Source: JANSWY01 sp965243755
GTDB lineage: Bacteria > Bacteroidota > Bacteroidia > Cytophagales > Cyclobacteriaceae
DNA: 64,000 nucleotides
NCBI GenBank assembly: GCA_965243755.1
Contig: CBDEVW010000003.1
Coordinates: 558,001 to 622,000, forward strand
Direction of reading: 5' to 3'
In this document: positions 8,174-16,721 of the stretch, piece after piece
Numbering within the stretch: position 1 is the first letter of the stretch
How the letters are laid out: each line of letters opens with the position of its first letter
The notes under the pieces: model-generated
Told to the model about the DNA's origin: nothing
The model's database searches: none
The model's input: only the letters and a program-made list of their open reading frames with translations
Position numbers and translations under genes: made by a program

Positions 8174-9216
8174 AACAAAGAATAGTTCCCTTTATACCTG
8201 AACTTGGAAAAGTTGTAGTCGGGCATTGTTCTGCCATCGAAATATTTCTTTTTACTTTTCTTAAAAAGTTGCTCTATAATGGAAGAATAATGGCCTGTCC
8301 CTTTCATTCTTTTCCCCCAGTCACTATCGTTCAAAGTACCACCATGCATTTCTTTGATTTGATTGATTACCTTCGAAGCTTTATTAGGATATTGCTTGAT
8401 AATCCAGTCCTGAAATAAGGGGCCAATTTGACCATTCAGCCTTACTACGGTATAACTGGCCGTAAGTGCTCCAGCATCTGATGCCCTTTTCAGCAGTTCA
8501 GGTATTTCCTGATCATTTAGACCGGGAATTATTGGTGCAGCCATTATTCCAACAGGAATTCCGGCATTGCTCAAAGTTTCAATAGTCTTAAACCTTTGCT
8601 CAGCAGTAGATGTCCTGGGCTCCATGGTTCTTCTTAAATTTTCATCACAAGTAGTGATTGAAATCATTACCTGAACAAGGTTATCTGATGCCAGCTCAGA
8701 AAGAATATCAATATCTCTGGTGATCAATGCATTTTTAGTGATCATTCCGATGGGGTTACGGTATTTTGAAGCTACCTCAAGTATTTTCCGGGTGATCTTA
8801 AACTTTCGTTCCAGGGGTTGGTAACAATCAGTGTTGCCTGACAACATAATGACTTCTGGTTTCCACGACCTGGACAAAAACTTCCTCTCCAACAATTCTG
8901 GAGCCTTCTCCTTAACAACTATCTTTCGTTCGAAATCAATACCACTGTTGAACCCCCAGTATTCATGACTGTTTCGGGCATAACAATAAATACAGCCATG
9001 TTCACATCCCTGGTAGGGATTAATTGACTTATCAAACCCAAGATCCTCGCTTGTGTTTTTACTGATGATATTATGAGGCGTCTCATAAAATATTTCAGTT
9101 TTACCAGACAACTCATCCAACTCCGATTGTGGATCTTCACCGTAATCGTAATGCAGGGCTTCAAACTTATTGCTGGTATATGCTTGAGAACCACGGCCTT
9201 TTATCACTTCTTTCAT
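8170..9216 (-). CDS. PA0069-family radical SAM protein
   Basis: A 348-residue radical S-adenosylmethionine protein. The iron-sulphur motif CEHGCIYCYAR (CxxxCxxC) is near residues 71-81, preceded by NPYQG, and followed by LSGNTDCYQPLE and MISITTCDENLRRTMEPRT. These blocks are characteristic of the PA0069/Rv2578c family, related in layout to spore photoproduct lyase-like enzymes. The reaction is unknown for the family. Its promoter region is shared with the large secreted protein gene on the other strand, and contains two similar inverted repeats just upstream of this start. Length is normal for the family. Confidence 0.88.
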   Translation of the reverse strand: MKEVIKGRGSQAYTSNKFEALHYDYGEDPQSELDELSGKTEIFYETPHNIISKNTSEDLGFDKSINPYQGCEHGCIYCYARNSHEYWGFNSGIDFERKIVVKEKAPELLERKFLSRSWKPEVIMLSGNTDCYQPLERKFKITRKILEVASKYRNPIGMITKNALITRDIDILSELASDNLVQVMISITTCDENLRRTMEPRTSTAEQRFKTIETLSNAGIPVGIMAAPIIPGLNDQEIPELLKRASDAGALTASYTVVRLNGQIGPLFQDWIIKQYPNKASKVINQIKEMHGGTLNDSDWGKRMKGTGHYSSIIEQLFKKSKKKYFDGRTMPDYNFSKFRYKGNYSLF

Positions 9217-9225
9217 AAAACAAAT

Positions 9226-9308
9226 ATACTAATTTTATTAGTATTTACTAATATTATTAGTTGTTCAGTTTTATTTATTACAAGAGATTATTGAATTAAT
9301 TCAATAAT
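9226..9308. promoter_or_regulatory. Cluster of three AT-rich palindromes in a divergent promoter region
   Basis: Between the radical SAM gene and the large secreted protein gene lie three palindromes. Positions 9226-9244 read ATACTAATTTTATTAGTAT; 9247-9261 read ACTAATATTATTAGT, sharing the half-site ACTAAT/ATTAGT with the first and offset from it by 19 bases. Positions 9287-9308 form a perfect 22-base palindrome centred on TTGAATTAATTCAA. The first two look like a duplicated operator for a dimeric regulator. The spacing is near two helical turns, so two dimers could bind the same DNA face. No binding protein can be named. Confidence 0.5.
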
Positions 9309-9360
9309 TATGGCTAATTTCGAAGTAACATTTAGAATTTTTAACCACACCAATTACACA

Positions 9361-12300
9361 ATGAAACTCAGAGCGATACTAATCGTACCAGCTATCTTTG
9401 CGTTTATTTCTCTCTCTTTTGGGCAAAATCCTTTCAGCGTCGAACAACAATGCGGTGATTATGTCTTTTACAAATGGAAAATTAACAACCTAACAGGGAC
9501 ACGAATCCAGGTTGAGGTTCAATCCCTTCCAAGTCTAACTTCCAGTAAAATTTGGATACCAAAATCGGGTAAAACCATCAAAACAAGAGTTGAAGATGGG
9601 AGTACTATTGTCTTGTCTTACGAAGATTTTGCTACCACTATTATTTCGGAAGACATACTTTGTGAAATTACTCCTATAGAAGTAGAAGGAGTGTGCTCCA
9701 ACAATCCCAATAAAAGCAAATTTAGATTTAGAAACCCTAATGATCATCCGGTCTATGTCTTATATGAAATAGTGAAGAAAGGAGATGATGATGGAGGAGA
9801 TGATGGAGATTCTGATGGAGGAGATGGTGACGGAACTGGTGATGGAGATGGATCTGGTGATGGAGATGGATCTGGCGATGGTACCGGTGACGGTGATGGG
9901 AAAGGAGATGGTGATGGATCTGGAGATGGTGACGGATCAGGAGATGGTGATGGAACCGGAGATGGTGAAGGAACCGGAGATGAAAAATCAAGAGTTTCTA
10001 CAAAGGTGGTAGTTAATCTTGCTGACCTTAATGGGTTATCTGGATTCTGGCTTCCAAAGGCTGGTAAAGGACAACCCGGAGGACCCGATTTACCGGCTCT
10101 TGAATACAAATTCAAAAGCTTTCCAACACTTCAGGAAGATGAAGAGCTAAGAATTTACTTCGGAAATAATCAAACCGAAGAGGCTAAGGCCATTCCGGGA
10201 TTATGTTTTGAGCCAGGAATTGAATTCTCTCCTGTTTGCCATACTAATCCAAACAAAAGCAAATGGCGAATGAGAAACCCGAATGATCATCCGGTCTTTG
10301 TGACATGGGAAGTTCAGGATGCCGTTGGTGCTGTTTTAGCAACGAAATCGATATGGTTACCAAAAGCAGGTAAAGGCAAAGAAGGCACTCCAGGTGATGG
10401 CGTATTTGAATACAGGTTTTTCCAAACTTCAGCACTAAATGATGGTGAAAAAGTGGTAGTCAGGTACGGAAATCAACAAACGCTGGAATCATCAATTGCT
10501 GGTGGAGTTTGTGAGGTTGCGGAAGGCACTTTGAACATCACCTCTGTTTGTTCAGATAAACGTAACAGAAATAAATACAGAATTGAAAACCTCAATGATT
10601 ACCGTGTTTTCATTACCCTCGCTCACAACGACAAAACCAGGGGTCTTCCGAAAGCTGGTACCGGAAAGGATGAAAATGGAAATTCCGGATCCGGAAACTA
10701 CACTTTCATCTATACTCATAAATCTGTATCCACCTTATCTATTTCATTTGGTAATGATCAGTCTATGTCTCACGACTACTGGGCGGGTCCATGCGAAATG
10801 GATGTCACCCCAGACGATTGTAACCTTGGACAAAGAAGTTACATCGCGGACAATGCTGTCTCTGACAATTATCACGGCGGCAATGATAATCACAGTCTGT
10901 GGTTGAGTGGGTTTAATGATGGTGGAAATGCGAAACTTTCCTTCGAAGCAGGCGCTTACCTGACATATTCCACAGATGGGAAACACGCCTACCTTTATGG
11001 TACGGCTCATATGGTGTCAGGCAATTTGCAAGGGTCAACCTGGGAAGTATTTGTTCCCTTCGAGCAAAAAAGTTCACACGTGGGACCTAAAAAAGAATTG
11101 AAACCTTCGGCTTATGATCCATCGGATGGTGGGGTCGATACTGACTTATGGATCTATTATATGCTGTCTGATGAAGCCTTTATGAACAGGCTGGATGGAA
11201 ACGGATATATTCACATGAGAGCTATGCCTGCAAATGGCAACTATGGATTACAAATAGGTAAAGGTGCCAATGGCAAAAACATCAACACAGGTGCCAGCGC
11301 ATGGTTTCATTATTCATATAACGGACAAGAGGAAAAGCAGGGTGATGTAAATATTGACCTTACTCCTCTTTGCGAAGATCAGGATCTTGCTACTTGTGAC
11401 ATCTTCTACATTGACAACAGTACAGATAAAATATATTCCGTGGTTCCTGACCTCAATCAGGGAACTGCAGTGATGACCGAGCAGCTAATCTCTCCATATG
11501 GAGGTGCCCATATAGCACTGGACCCATCAGGAGAACACCTATTCGTCTTCCAAAATGGTAATGGCAACCACTACGGTTACTTCGATCTCAATACTGGATC
11601 ATTTACTGAAATTGGATCGCTGAATATCGGCAAAATCACACAGGCCGCTTTTAGTCCATATGGTCAGCTGTACATTACAGAAAATACATCAAATGAAGTA
11701 CTGGTGTTTACAAACCCGTACAACAGTAGTTATACCAGCTATGGAAAAATAAAGATTGATGAAACCAATAGTTACGTCAATACCGCAGGTGCAGATATTG
11801 TATTTGATCAGGATGGCAGTTTTTATCTGGCTACACACAAGGGAAATAAGTTATACTCTGTTTCAGGAATTGCTGACCACCTGTTGGCAGTTGAAATTGG
11901 AAATACAGGATCCTCCAAAGTTACCGGACTGGCTATTTTGGAAAGTGGAACAGGCAACCTGATTTACTCAGCAAAAGACCATACGGTACTTACAATTGTT
12001 GACGAGAATGGTAATCAATCACCGCTCACTATGGTTGGTGACATAACAAAATCCGGATGGGGAGACATGACAACAGGATGCATGGACCTTTTGGACGCCT
12101 GCTCAGGGTATGCCAGCAATGTGATAGAATATACGCCAGGAACCAGGGCAAACGGTTCAGGAACACCTCCTGCGGAAAGAATGGATGCAACTAAAGCAAC
12201 CGGAGCACCTCAGGAATCTGACAACCTTAACTTTGTATCCCTTGGATTTGGCGGTGAGCTAGTGCTGAAACTTGAAAGTCCGGTCTACAATCACAATAAA

Positions 12301-13023
12301 AATGGTGTATACGTGGACAACCCTAACTCCATCAACTATGGAGAAAAGTCTTATGCAGACCTGATCATAGTAGAAACATCCTATGGCAGAATGAATCAGA
12401 ACTGCGGTGAAGATAAAGACAAAAATTACCCGGAAAAAGTGATGGTTTACGCCAAAGAAAGCCTGGATGATGATGAATGGGTCTTGATTGGAGCTCCTGA
12501 TGGTGAATGCAGAACCTCTTTTATAGATATTGCTCCTGCAGTTGATGCTGGGTTGCAATATGTACAATACCTGAAACTCGTTGATGTGACAGATGCTTCT
12601 AAACACAACGGCAGTGCTGATGGCTATGATGTAGATGGTATAATTATTTGTCCTGGAGATGTTATTTCTGCCATCACTGGTGAAGGTCGCACTTCCCTGA
12701 CCAATGCGAGAGGAGATGTAGATGTTGCAAGTTCATCATTGGATCACGAATTTGTCAACAAAGCACCAAATGATGTCCCTCTACTGCACGAATTTGTTGC
12801 GGCTTATCCAAATCCAACCGAGGATATAGTAAAGATTAGTTTCCCCAATAACAACAGCTACACCGTTGGTCTGTTTGATCTTACTGGAAAGGAGATTCTC
12901 CCTAAGACCACAGCTATCAAAATGACCAGTTTGGACTTATCCGGTTTGGAGAATGGAATTTACTTACTGAAATGTACTGATGCTGATAAAATTGAGTACA
13001 CCGTAAGAATCGAAAAACAATAG
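9361..13023 (+). CDS. Giant T9SS-exported surface protein with repeated domains and a Gly-Asp-rich insertion
   Basis: About 1220 residues if started at ATG 9361, which directly gives the signal peptide MKLRAILIVPAIFAFISLSF; the upstream in-frame ATG at 9310 would bury it. Residues about 30-490 contain three or four related units of about 100 residues, each opening with VC..NPNKSKxRxRNPNDHPV and containing LPKAGxGK. A run of some 68 residues of GDGDGSGDGT type (DNA 9781-9984) is inserted in a loop of one unit. Next come a lectin-like stretch, a beta-propeller-like region (IYSVVPDLN, GQLYITENTS), a SLGFGGELVLKL domain and a type IX sorting domain (AAYPNPTEDIVKISF to the end). It is probably secreted or surface bound; its function is unknown. 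A terminator follows. Confidence 0.88.
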   Translation: MKLRAILIVPAIFAFISLSFGQNPFSVEQQCGDYVFYKWKINNLTGTRIQVEVQSLPSLTSSKIWIPKSGKTIKTRVEDGSTIVLSYEDFATTIISEDILCEITPIEVEGVCSNNPNKSKFRFRNPNDHPVYVLYEIVKKGDDDGGDDGDSDGGDGDGTGDGDGSGDGDGSGDGTGDGDGKGDGDGSGDGDGSGDGDGTGDGEGTGDEKSRVSTKVVVNLADLNGLSGFWLPKAGKGQPGGPDLPALEYKFKSFPTLQEDEELRIYFGNNQTEEAKAIPGLCFEPGIEFSPVCHTNPNKSKWRMRNPNDHPVFVTWEVQDAVGAVLATKSIWLPKAGKGKEGTPGDGVFEYRFFQTSALNDGEKVVVRYGNQQTLESSIAGGVCEVAEGTLNITSVCSDKRNRNKYRIENLNDYRVFITLAHNDKTRGLPKAGTGKDENGNSGSGNYTFIYTHKSVSTLSISFGNDQSMSHDYWAGPCEMDVTPDDCNLGQRSYIADNAVSDNYHGGNDNHSLWLSGFNDGGNAKLSFEAGAYLTYSTDGKHAYLYGTAHMVSGNLQGSTWEVFVPFEQKSSHVGPKKELKPSAYDPSDGGVDTDLWIYYMLSDEAFMNRLDGNGYIHMRAMPANGNYGLQIGKGANGKNINTGASAWFHYSYNGQEEKQGDVNIDLTPLCEDQDLATCDIFYIDNSTDKIYSVVPDLNQGTAVMTEQLISPYGGAHIALDPSGEHLFVFQNGNGNHYGYFDLNTGSFTEIGSLNIGKITQAAFSPYGQLYITENTSNEVLVFTNPYNSSYTSYGKIKIDETNSYVNTAGADIVFDQDGSFYLATHKGNKLYSVSGIADHLLAVEIGNTGSSKVTGLAILESGTGNLIYSAKDHTVLTIVDENGNQSPLTMVGDITKSGWGDMTTGCMDLLDACSGYASNVIEYTPGTRANGSGTPPAERMDATKATGAPQESDNLNFVSLGFGGELVLKLESPVYNHNKNGVYVDNPNSINYGEKSYADLIIVETSYGRMNQNCGEDKDKNYPEKVMVYAKESLDDDEWVLIGAPDGECRTSFIDIAPAVDAGLQYVQYLKLVDVTDASKHNGSADGYDVDGIIICPGDVISAITGEGRTSLTNARGDVDVASSSLDHEFVNKAPNDVPLLHEFVAAYPNPTEDIVKISFPNNNSYTVGLFDLTGKEILPKTTAIKMTSLDLSGLENGIYLLKCTDADKIEYTVRIEKQ
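9781..9984 (+). repeat. In-frame Gly-Asp minisatellite inside the giant secreted protein gene
   Basis: Tandem, imperfect units of GGTGATGGA / GGATCTGGTGAT type encode alternating GD, GDG, SGDG and TGDG blocks. Units are 6, 12 or 18 bases, all multiples of three, so copy-number change by slippage would keep the reading frame. The encoded tract is highly acidic and resembles calcium-binding linker repeats of secreted proteins. The antisense strand has a long proline/serine-rich open frame here that is only a shadow. Confidence 0.85.
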
Positions 13024-13051
13024 TGTAATCGCATCAGTGAAAAAATAATAT

Positions 13052-13084
13052 GGGCTACCTTGAGAAATTGGGGTAGCTTTTTTT
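13052..13084 (+). terminator. Intrinsic terminator after the giant secreted protein
   Basis: An inverted repeat GGCTACC ... GGTAGC with a loop of about 13 bases is followed directly by TTTTTTT. It lies 29 bases past the stop of the giant protein gene and 11 bases before the convergent rhomboid stop. Confidence 0.75.
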
Positions 13085-13094
13085 ATTGATCTAA

Positions 13095-13652
13095 TTATGA
13101 GGTTACCCTTCTGACTTTGCTATGCCCAAAAGCAGTAGCGACTCCCACCACTGCACCCATCAGGTGAGATTCCCAACTTACAAAACTATTGAATGGTAGA
13201 ACGCCATAGATCATTCCTCCATAAAGCAATAATATCACGATCGAAATTAAGATAGACTTGGGATCCTTTCTAAAGATTCCAAAAGAGATAAGGAATGCTG
13301 CCAGTGCATAGATCAGTCCGCTTGCACCTATATGATAAAATGGCCTGCCAATAAACCAAACAAGCAAGCCAGGAATAAAATAACATTGCATAAAGATTCG
13401 GTTGGCGATTCTGTCATAAAACAGATAAAGCGTACTTCCAAGAAATATCAAGGGCAGTGTATTAGAGGCAATGTGAGAGACATTCCCATGGATCATCGGC
13501 ATAGTTAGTACGCCAATCAAACCATAAAAAGTAAGTGGCTTTACTCCCAGGAAACCAAGGTCCCAGTTATTGGAATAGGCCAAAACAAAAACGGCCCACA
13601 TGATGAACGTGAGCCGCAATGGAGGTACAATACTTTTGTTAAGAAAACTCAA
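13095..13652 (-). CDS. Rhomboid-family intramembrane serine protease
   Basis: A 185-residue polytopic membrane protein with six hydrophobic segments. The rhomboid signature residues are present: His55, His60 and Asn64 in HGNVSHIASN, the nucleophile Ser111 in GASGLIYA (GxSG), and the catalytic His163 in ESHLMGA. It cleaves transmembrane segments of other membrane proteins; its substrates are unknown. It is a minimal rhomboid without extra domains. The start is TTG at 13652, 6 bases after the TerB-like gene stop; the next ATG (13601) would remove part of the first helix. The two genes probably form an operon. Confidence 0.9.
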   Translation of the reverse strand: MSFLNKSIVPPLRLTFIMWAVFVLAYSNNWDLGFLGVKPLTFYGLIGVLTMPMIHGNVSHIASNTLPLIFLGSTLYLFYDRIANRIFMQCYFIPGLLVWFIGRPFYHIGASGLIYALAAFLISFGIFRKDPKSILISIVILLLYGGMIYGVLPFNSFVSWESHLMGAVVGVATAFGHSKVRRVTS

Positions 13653-13658
13653 AAGAAC

Positions 13659-14126
13659 TTAGAATTTCGATGGATCATTGATCATATTAAGCTCCATCAA
13701 TTTAGCTTCCTCATAGCTTACAGAAAGGTATCCAAGTACCCCTCCACTAGCTTCAGCTATTTTCTTAGCAAGGTCCTTAAGGCTTGCATAGAATTTCACT
13801 GCAAAGTTCTTTTCTACCTTAGGGAGAATTCTGTTCAATCTCTTCAGTTCGGCAATGATCATAGGGTTTCTTTCCTCTGGCTTACTTGGAAATGTGTTGA
13901 TCATGTCGTTAAATCTGGATTCAAATGTCTCTCCTACCAGCTTGTAGTAATCTACCAGTTGCTCTCGGGCTCTGCTTTGTTTTCCCCTTGCTATAGATAC
14001 AGCCTCTTTAACTTCTGCCTTATCAATGGTACCATCGGCACCTGCAATCAAAACAGAAACTAACACCGGGGCTTTAAGCATTATTTCAATCTCTTCTTCC
14101 CTAAGCTTCTCAAACTCTTTTATCAT
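13659..14126 (-). CDS. TerB-like helical protein
   Basis: A 155-residue, mainly alpha-helical soluble protein. The N-terminal part (PVLVSVLIAGADGTIDKAEV, residues about 20-39) resembles the TerB/DjlA-type acidic helical domain, in which AxADGxIdxxE may bind metal. The rest has amphipathic helices ending in LMELNMINDPSKF. There is no signal peptide. It sits 6 bases upstream of the rhomboid gene. TerB domains are associated with membrane stress and tellurite resistance loci, but no other ter gene is in view, so the role is open. Confidence 0.75.
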   Translation of the reverse strand: MIKEFEKLREEEIEIMLKAPVLVSVLIAGADGTIDKAEVKEAVSIARGKQSRAREQLVDYYKLVGETFESRFNDMINTFPSKPEERNPMIIAELKRLNRILPKVEKNFAVKFYASLKDLAKKIAEASGGVLGYLSVSYEEAKLMELNMINDPSKF

Positions 14127-14194
14127 AGTTGTGTTATTCTACTCGGACTTCAAACTTTAGCCGTGAAATTAGTAAAAAATTCTGAATTTCTAAT

Positions 14195-15208
14195 TCAATT
14201 ATTATCCTTGATTAACATGAATTTAAAGTAAACCGGAAGATGATCAGATATCTCCCCTGCCTCTTGTAATACCCTCGCCGAAACTGGCTCAATCCTATCT
14301 GCATTGTAATAGATGTGATCAATTTTCCTGTCTGGTGACGATGAACTGAAAGTGTAGTGCTGTTCTGGCGTTAATTCTACCACCTCAGTCGGTATTGCTC
14401 TTTTGATATTTAGCCCTTTCTCTATGGTGTTAATGGTCCGATCAGCATCCAAACCTGGAAATGGCGCATTAAAATCCCCTAAAAGAATTACCGGATATGC
14501 TTCCGCAAAAAAGTTATAATGATCCAGGACCTTTTGTGCATGCCTCATTCTCGTTTCCATATCAAATGCTTCGAGATGAACATTCATGACAATTAATTCA
14601 GAGGAGTCGATTTGTAATTTTGAGATTTCAATCAATCGGTCAATATAAAAAGCATCATAATAAAAAGGCAGGTTATCAGGTCGATCCAGTACCACTCGTT
14701 GATGGAAATTAACTGGAAATCTGCTTAAAATTCCCTGACCGCTATTGATCTTGCCAAAATGAACACTTGGCGGCCAATATGGGAATGGCACATAGGATTT
14801 ATCCCAATTGATGACATGCAAAGCCACATTGAACTCACAACCCTCTGCCAGTGCTTCTAACTGATTGATATTGAATGACCTGTCAGCATTAAAATCAACT
14901 TCCTGCAACGCGAGAATGTCCACATCAAGTGAATTGAACAGGTCAATCGCTTTGTCAATATTTCCCTGAAAAACAACCTCGTCTCTATCCATTGGTCTGT
15001 TGTTAGTCATACCGGAAGCATACCCGATGTTATAAGTCACTATCCCCAGTGTGTCTTTCCCGGTAACAAATTGATTATCGTAGGTTGTTACTTGCTGGTA
15101 GTCGGATGAATCCAATGTTGATGATTTGCCATACCAATACAATGTGGCAACCATGACCAAAAAAAGGAGAATAGAGGCCAGAAATATTTTAAAGATCAAT
15201 TTTATCAT
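14195..15208 (-). CDS. Membrane-anchored endonuclease/exonuclease/phosphatase family protein
   Basis: About 337 residues from ATG 15208; a longer reading from TTG 15223 adds only five residues. The N-terminal helix KLIFKIFLASILLFLVMVAT is a signal anchor or signal peptide. The EEP fold (DNase I / inositol polyphosphate phosphatase / sphingomyelinase superfamily) is shown by LALQEVDFN (metal Glu), VMNVHLEAF, LLGDFNAPF (Asp/Asn) and SDHLPVYFKF (catalytic Asp-His). It therefore hydrolyses a phosphodiester or phosphate ester outside the cytoplasm. Substrate cannot be decided from sequence. It stands alone, divergent from the Hpt gene. Confidence 0.85.
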   Translation of the reverse strand: MIKLIFKIFLASILLFLVMVATLYWYGKSSTLDSSDYQQVTTYDNQFVTGKDTLGIVTYNIGYASGMTNNRPMDRDEVVFQGNIDKAIDLFNSLDVDILALQEVDFNADRSFNINQLEALAEGCEFNVALHVINWDKSYVPFPYWPPSVHFGKINSGQGILSRFPVNFHQRVVLDRPDNLPFYYDAFYIDRLIEISKLQIDSSELIVMNVHLEAFDMETRMRHAQKVLDHYNFFAEAYPVILLGDFNAPFPGLDADRTINTIEKGLNIKRAIPTEVVELTPEQHYTFSSSSPDRKIDHIYYNADRIEPVSARVLQEAGEISDHLPVYFKFMLIKDNN

Positions 15209-15295
15209 ATAAATTAGAATCAAATTGAGGCCAGCGAGAATAGCAATGATCCATCACCGGATGTGTTGGGCTCAAAATAAACAAAAAGTCACAAC

Positions 15296-15634
15296 ATGAG
15301 CAGAATAACGGATTTATCTTACCTTGAAATGGTGAGTGATGGGGACAAAGAATTTATCACTCAGGTAGTTACTTCTTTTATTGATAATAATAAGGAAATT
15401 ATTGAAGGATTGCAGCAGGGCAAGCAAGATGAAAACTGGGAAGAAATGGGTAAGTTGATCCATAAGATGAAACCTTCTCTGGAAATGGTTGGGCTTACTC
15501 CTCTTAAAGAAAAGATCATCCAGGCTGAAAGCAACCTGAAAAACGGTGAAAATATTGAAGAAACACTCCCACTGGTGGATGAAATTATCGCCAACTGCAA
15601 CCAGGCTATTGAAGAGTTGCAGGCTGATTTGTAG
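15296..15634 (+). CDS. Orphan histidine phosphotransfer (Hpt) protein
   Basis: A 112-residue helical protein with the Hpt signature: the phospho-acceptor His56 in LIHKMKPSLEM, preceded by the helix FITQVVTSFIDNN. It should relay phosphate between a hybrid kinase and a response regulator in the cytoplasm. No kinase or receiver is nearby, so partners are elsewhere in the genome. It is followed 20 bases later by ddl; the close spacing suggests co-transcription. Confidence 0.82.
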   Translation: MSRITDLSYLEMVSDGDKEFITQVVTSFIDNNKEIIEGLQQGKQDENWEEMGKLIHKMKPSLEMVGLTPLKEKIIQAESNLKNGENIEETLPLVDEIIANCNQAIEELQADL

Positions 15635-15654
15635 TTTTGCTGCAAAACATACAG

Positions 15655-16719
15655 ATGAGTAGAATCAAACTGGCTGTTCTGGCTGGTGGAAAGTCCGCAG
15701 AACACACAATTGCTTTAAGGTCAACACAAAGTATACTTAGAAACCTTAACCAGGACAAGTACGAAATATCTTTGATCTATATTGACAGATCAGCGCAGTG
15801 GTTCCTTGTAGATGGAGACATTTTCGAACTTGATATAGAGCATCTGGAGAAGAGCTTCCTTCAGGGTGATTCAAACCTATTCACAAAAACCAACCCTACC
15901 CAAGCCCTGGAAAGCCAAGAAATTGCATTCCCAGTTATCCATGGCACGTATGGAGAAGATGGCGTGGTACAAGGTGTGTTAAGAGATCAGAACATCGCCT
16001 TTGTGGGTTGCGATGTGTTAGGGTCTGCCGTAGGAATGGATAAGGAGCTTTGTAAACGAATTGCCAGAGATTCCGGTGTGGCCATTGCCGCATTTCAGAC
16101 CATCTACGCCCATCAAAAAGATACTGCCAACTTTGAAGAGATTTCTGTTTCCCTGGGGCTCCCTCTATTTGTCAAACCTTCCTCAGCAGGTTCATCAGTA
16201 GGAGTGCACAAAGTGCAAAATGAAGCGCAATTCCATGAGGCCTTATCTGATGCTTTTAAGTATGATAAGAAAGTAATTGTTGAGGAAGCAGTATCTGGAC
16301 AGGAAATAGAGTGTGCTGTACTCGGCAATGAATCACCAAAAGCGTCAATTATTGGCGAGATAGTCCCAACAAAAGATTTTTACTCCTACGCGGCAAAATA
16401 CATTGAGAGTGATGGAGCGGATTTACTGATTCCGGCTAAGTTATCTACGGAGACCATGGAGGAAGTGAAGAAAGAGGCCATTAAGGTATTTCAGGCATTG
16501 TGTTGTGAAGGATTGTCACGAGTGGATTTCTTTTATCAGCAGGACGGAACTATCGTTTTTAATGAGATCAATACTTTTCCTGGGTTTACCAGTATAAGCA
16601 TGTACCCTTCGTTGTGGGAAGCTTCAGGCGTTGCATACCCTGATTTATTGGATGAATTGATTTCACTTGGACTGAAGAGGCATCAGAGAGATCAACAGCT
16701 CTCGGTTGATTATCAGTAA
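15655..16719 (+). CDS. ddl: D-alanine--D-alanine ligase
   Basis: A 354-residue ATP-grasp enzyme that joins two D-alanines for peptidoglycan precursors. Visible family blocks are the N-terminal LAGGKSAEHTIALRS, HGTYGEDGVVQG, the ATP-binding PLFVKPSSAGSSVGV, the EIECAVLG segment, and the metal-binding FNEINTFPGFTSISMYP at the C-terminus. The open frame begins with a TTG at 15637, but ATG 15655 starts exactly where the family's conserved strand begins, so I use it. Its stop and that of the convergent SanA-like gene are only 2 bases apart. Confidence 0.95.
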   Translation: MSRIKLAVLAGGKSAEHTIALRSTQSILRNLNQDKYEISLIYIDRSAQWFLVDGDIFELDIEHLEKSFLQGDSNLFTKTNPTQALESQEIAFPVIHGTYGEDGVVQGVLRDQNIAFVGCDVLGSAVGMDKELCKRIARDSGVAIAAFQTIYAHQKDTANFEEISVSLGLPLFVKPSSAGSSVGVHKVQNEAQFHEALSDAFKYDKKVIVEEAVSGQEIECAVLGNESPKASIIGEIVPTKDFYSYAAKYIESDGADLLIPAKLSTETMEEVKKEAIKVFQALCCEGLSRVDFFYQQDGTIVFNEINTFPGFTSISMYPSLWEASGVAYPDLLDELISLGLKRHQRDQQLSVDYQ

Positions 16720-16721
16720 TC

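Noticed and set aside
9785..10012. Methionine/glutamate-rich plus-strand frame
   Set aside because: Another phase of the same GD repeat; not a gene.
9753..10115. Minus-strand 120-codon open frame, proline/serine rich
   Set aside because: It is the antisense of the Gly-Asp repeat in the giant protein gene; its composition follows from the repeat.
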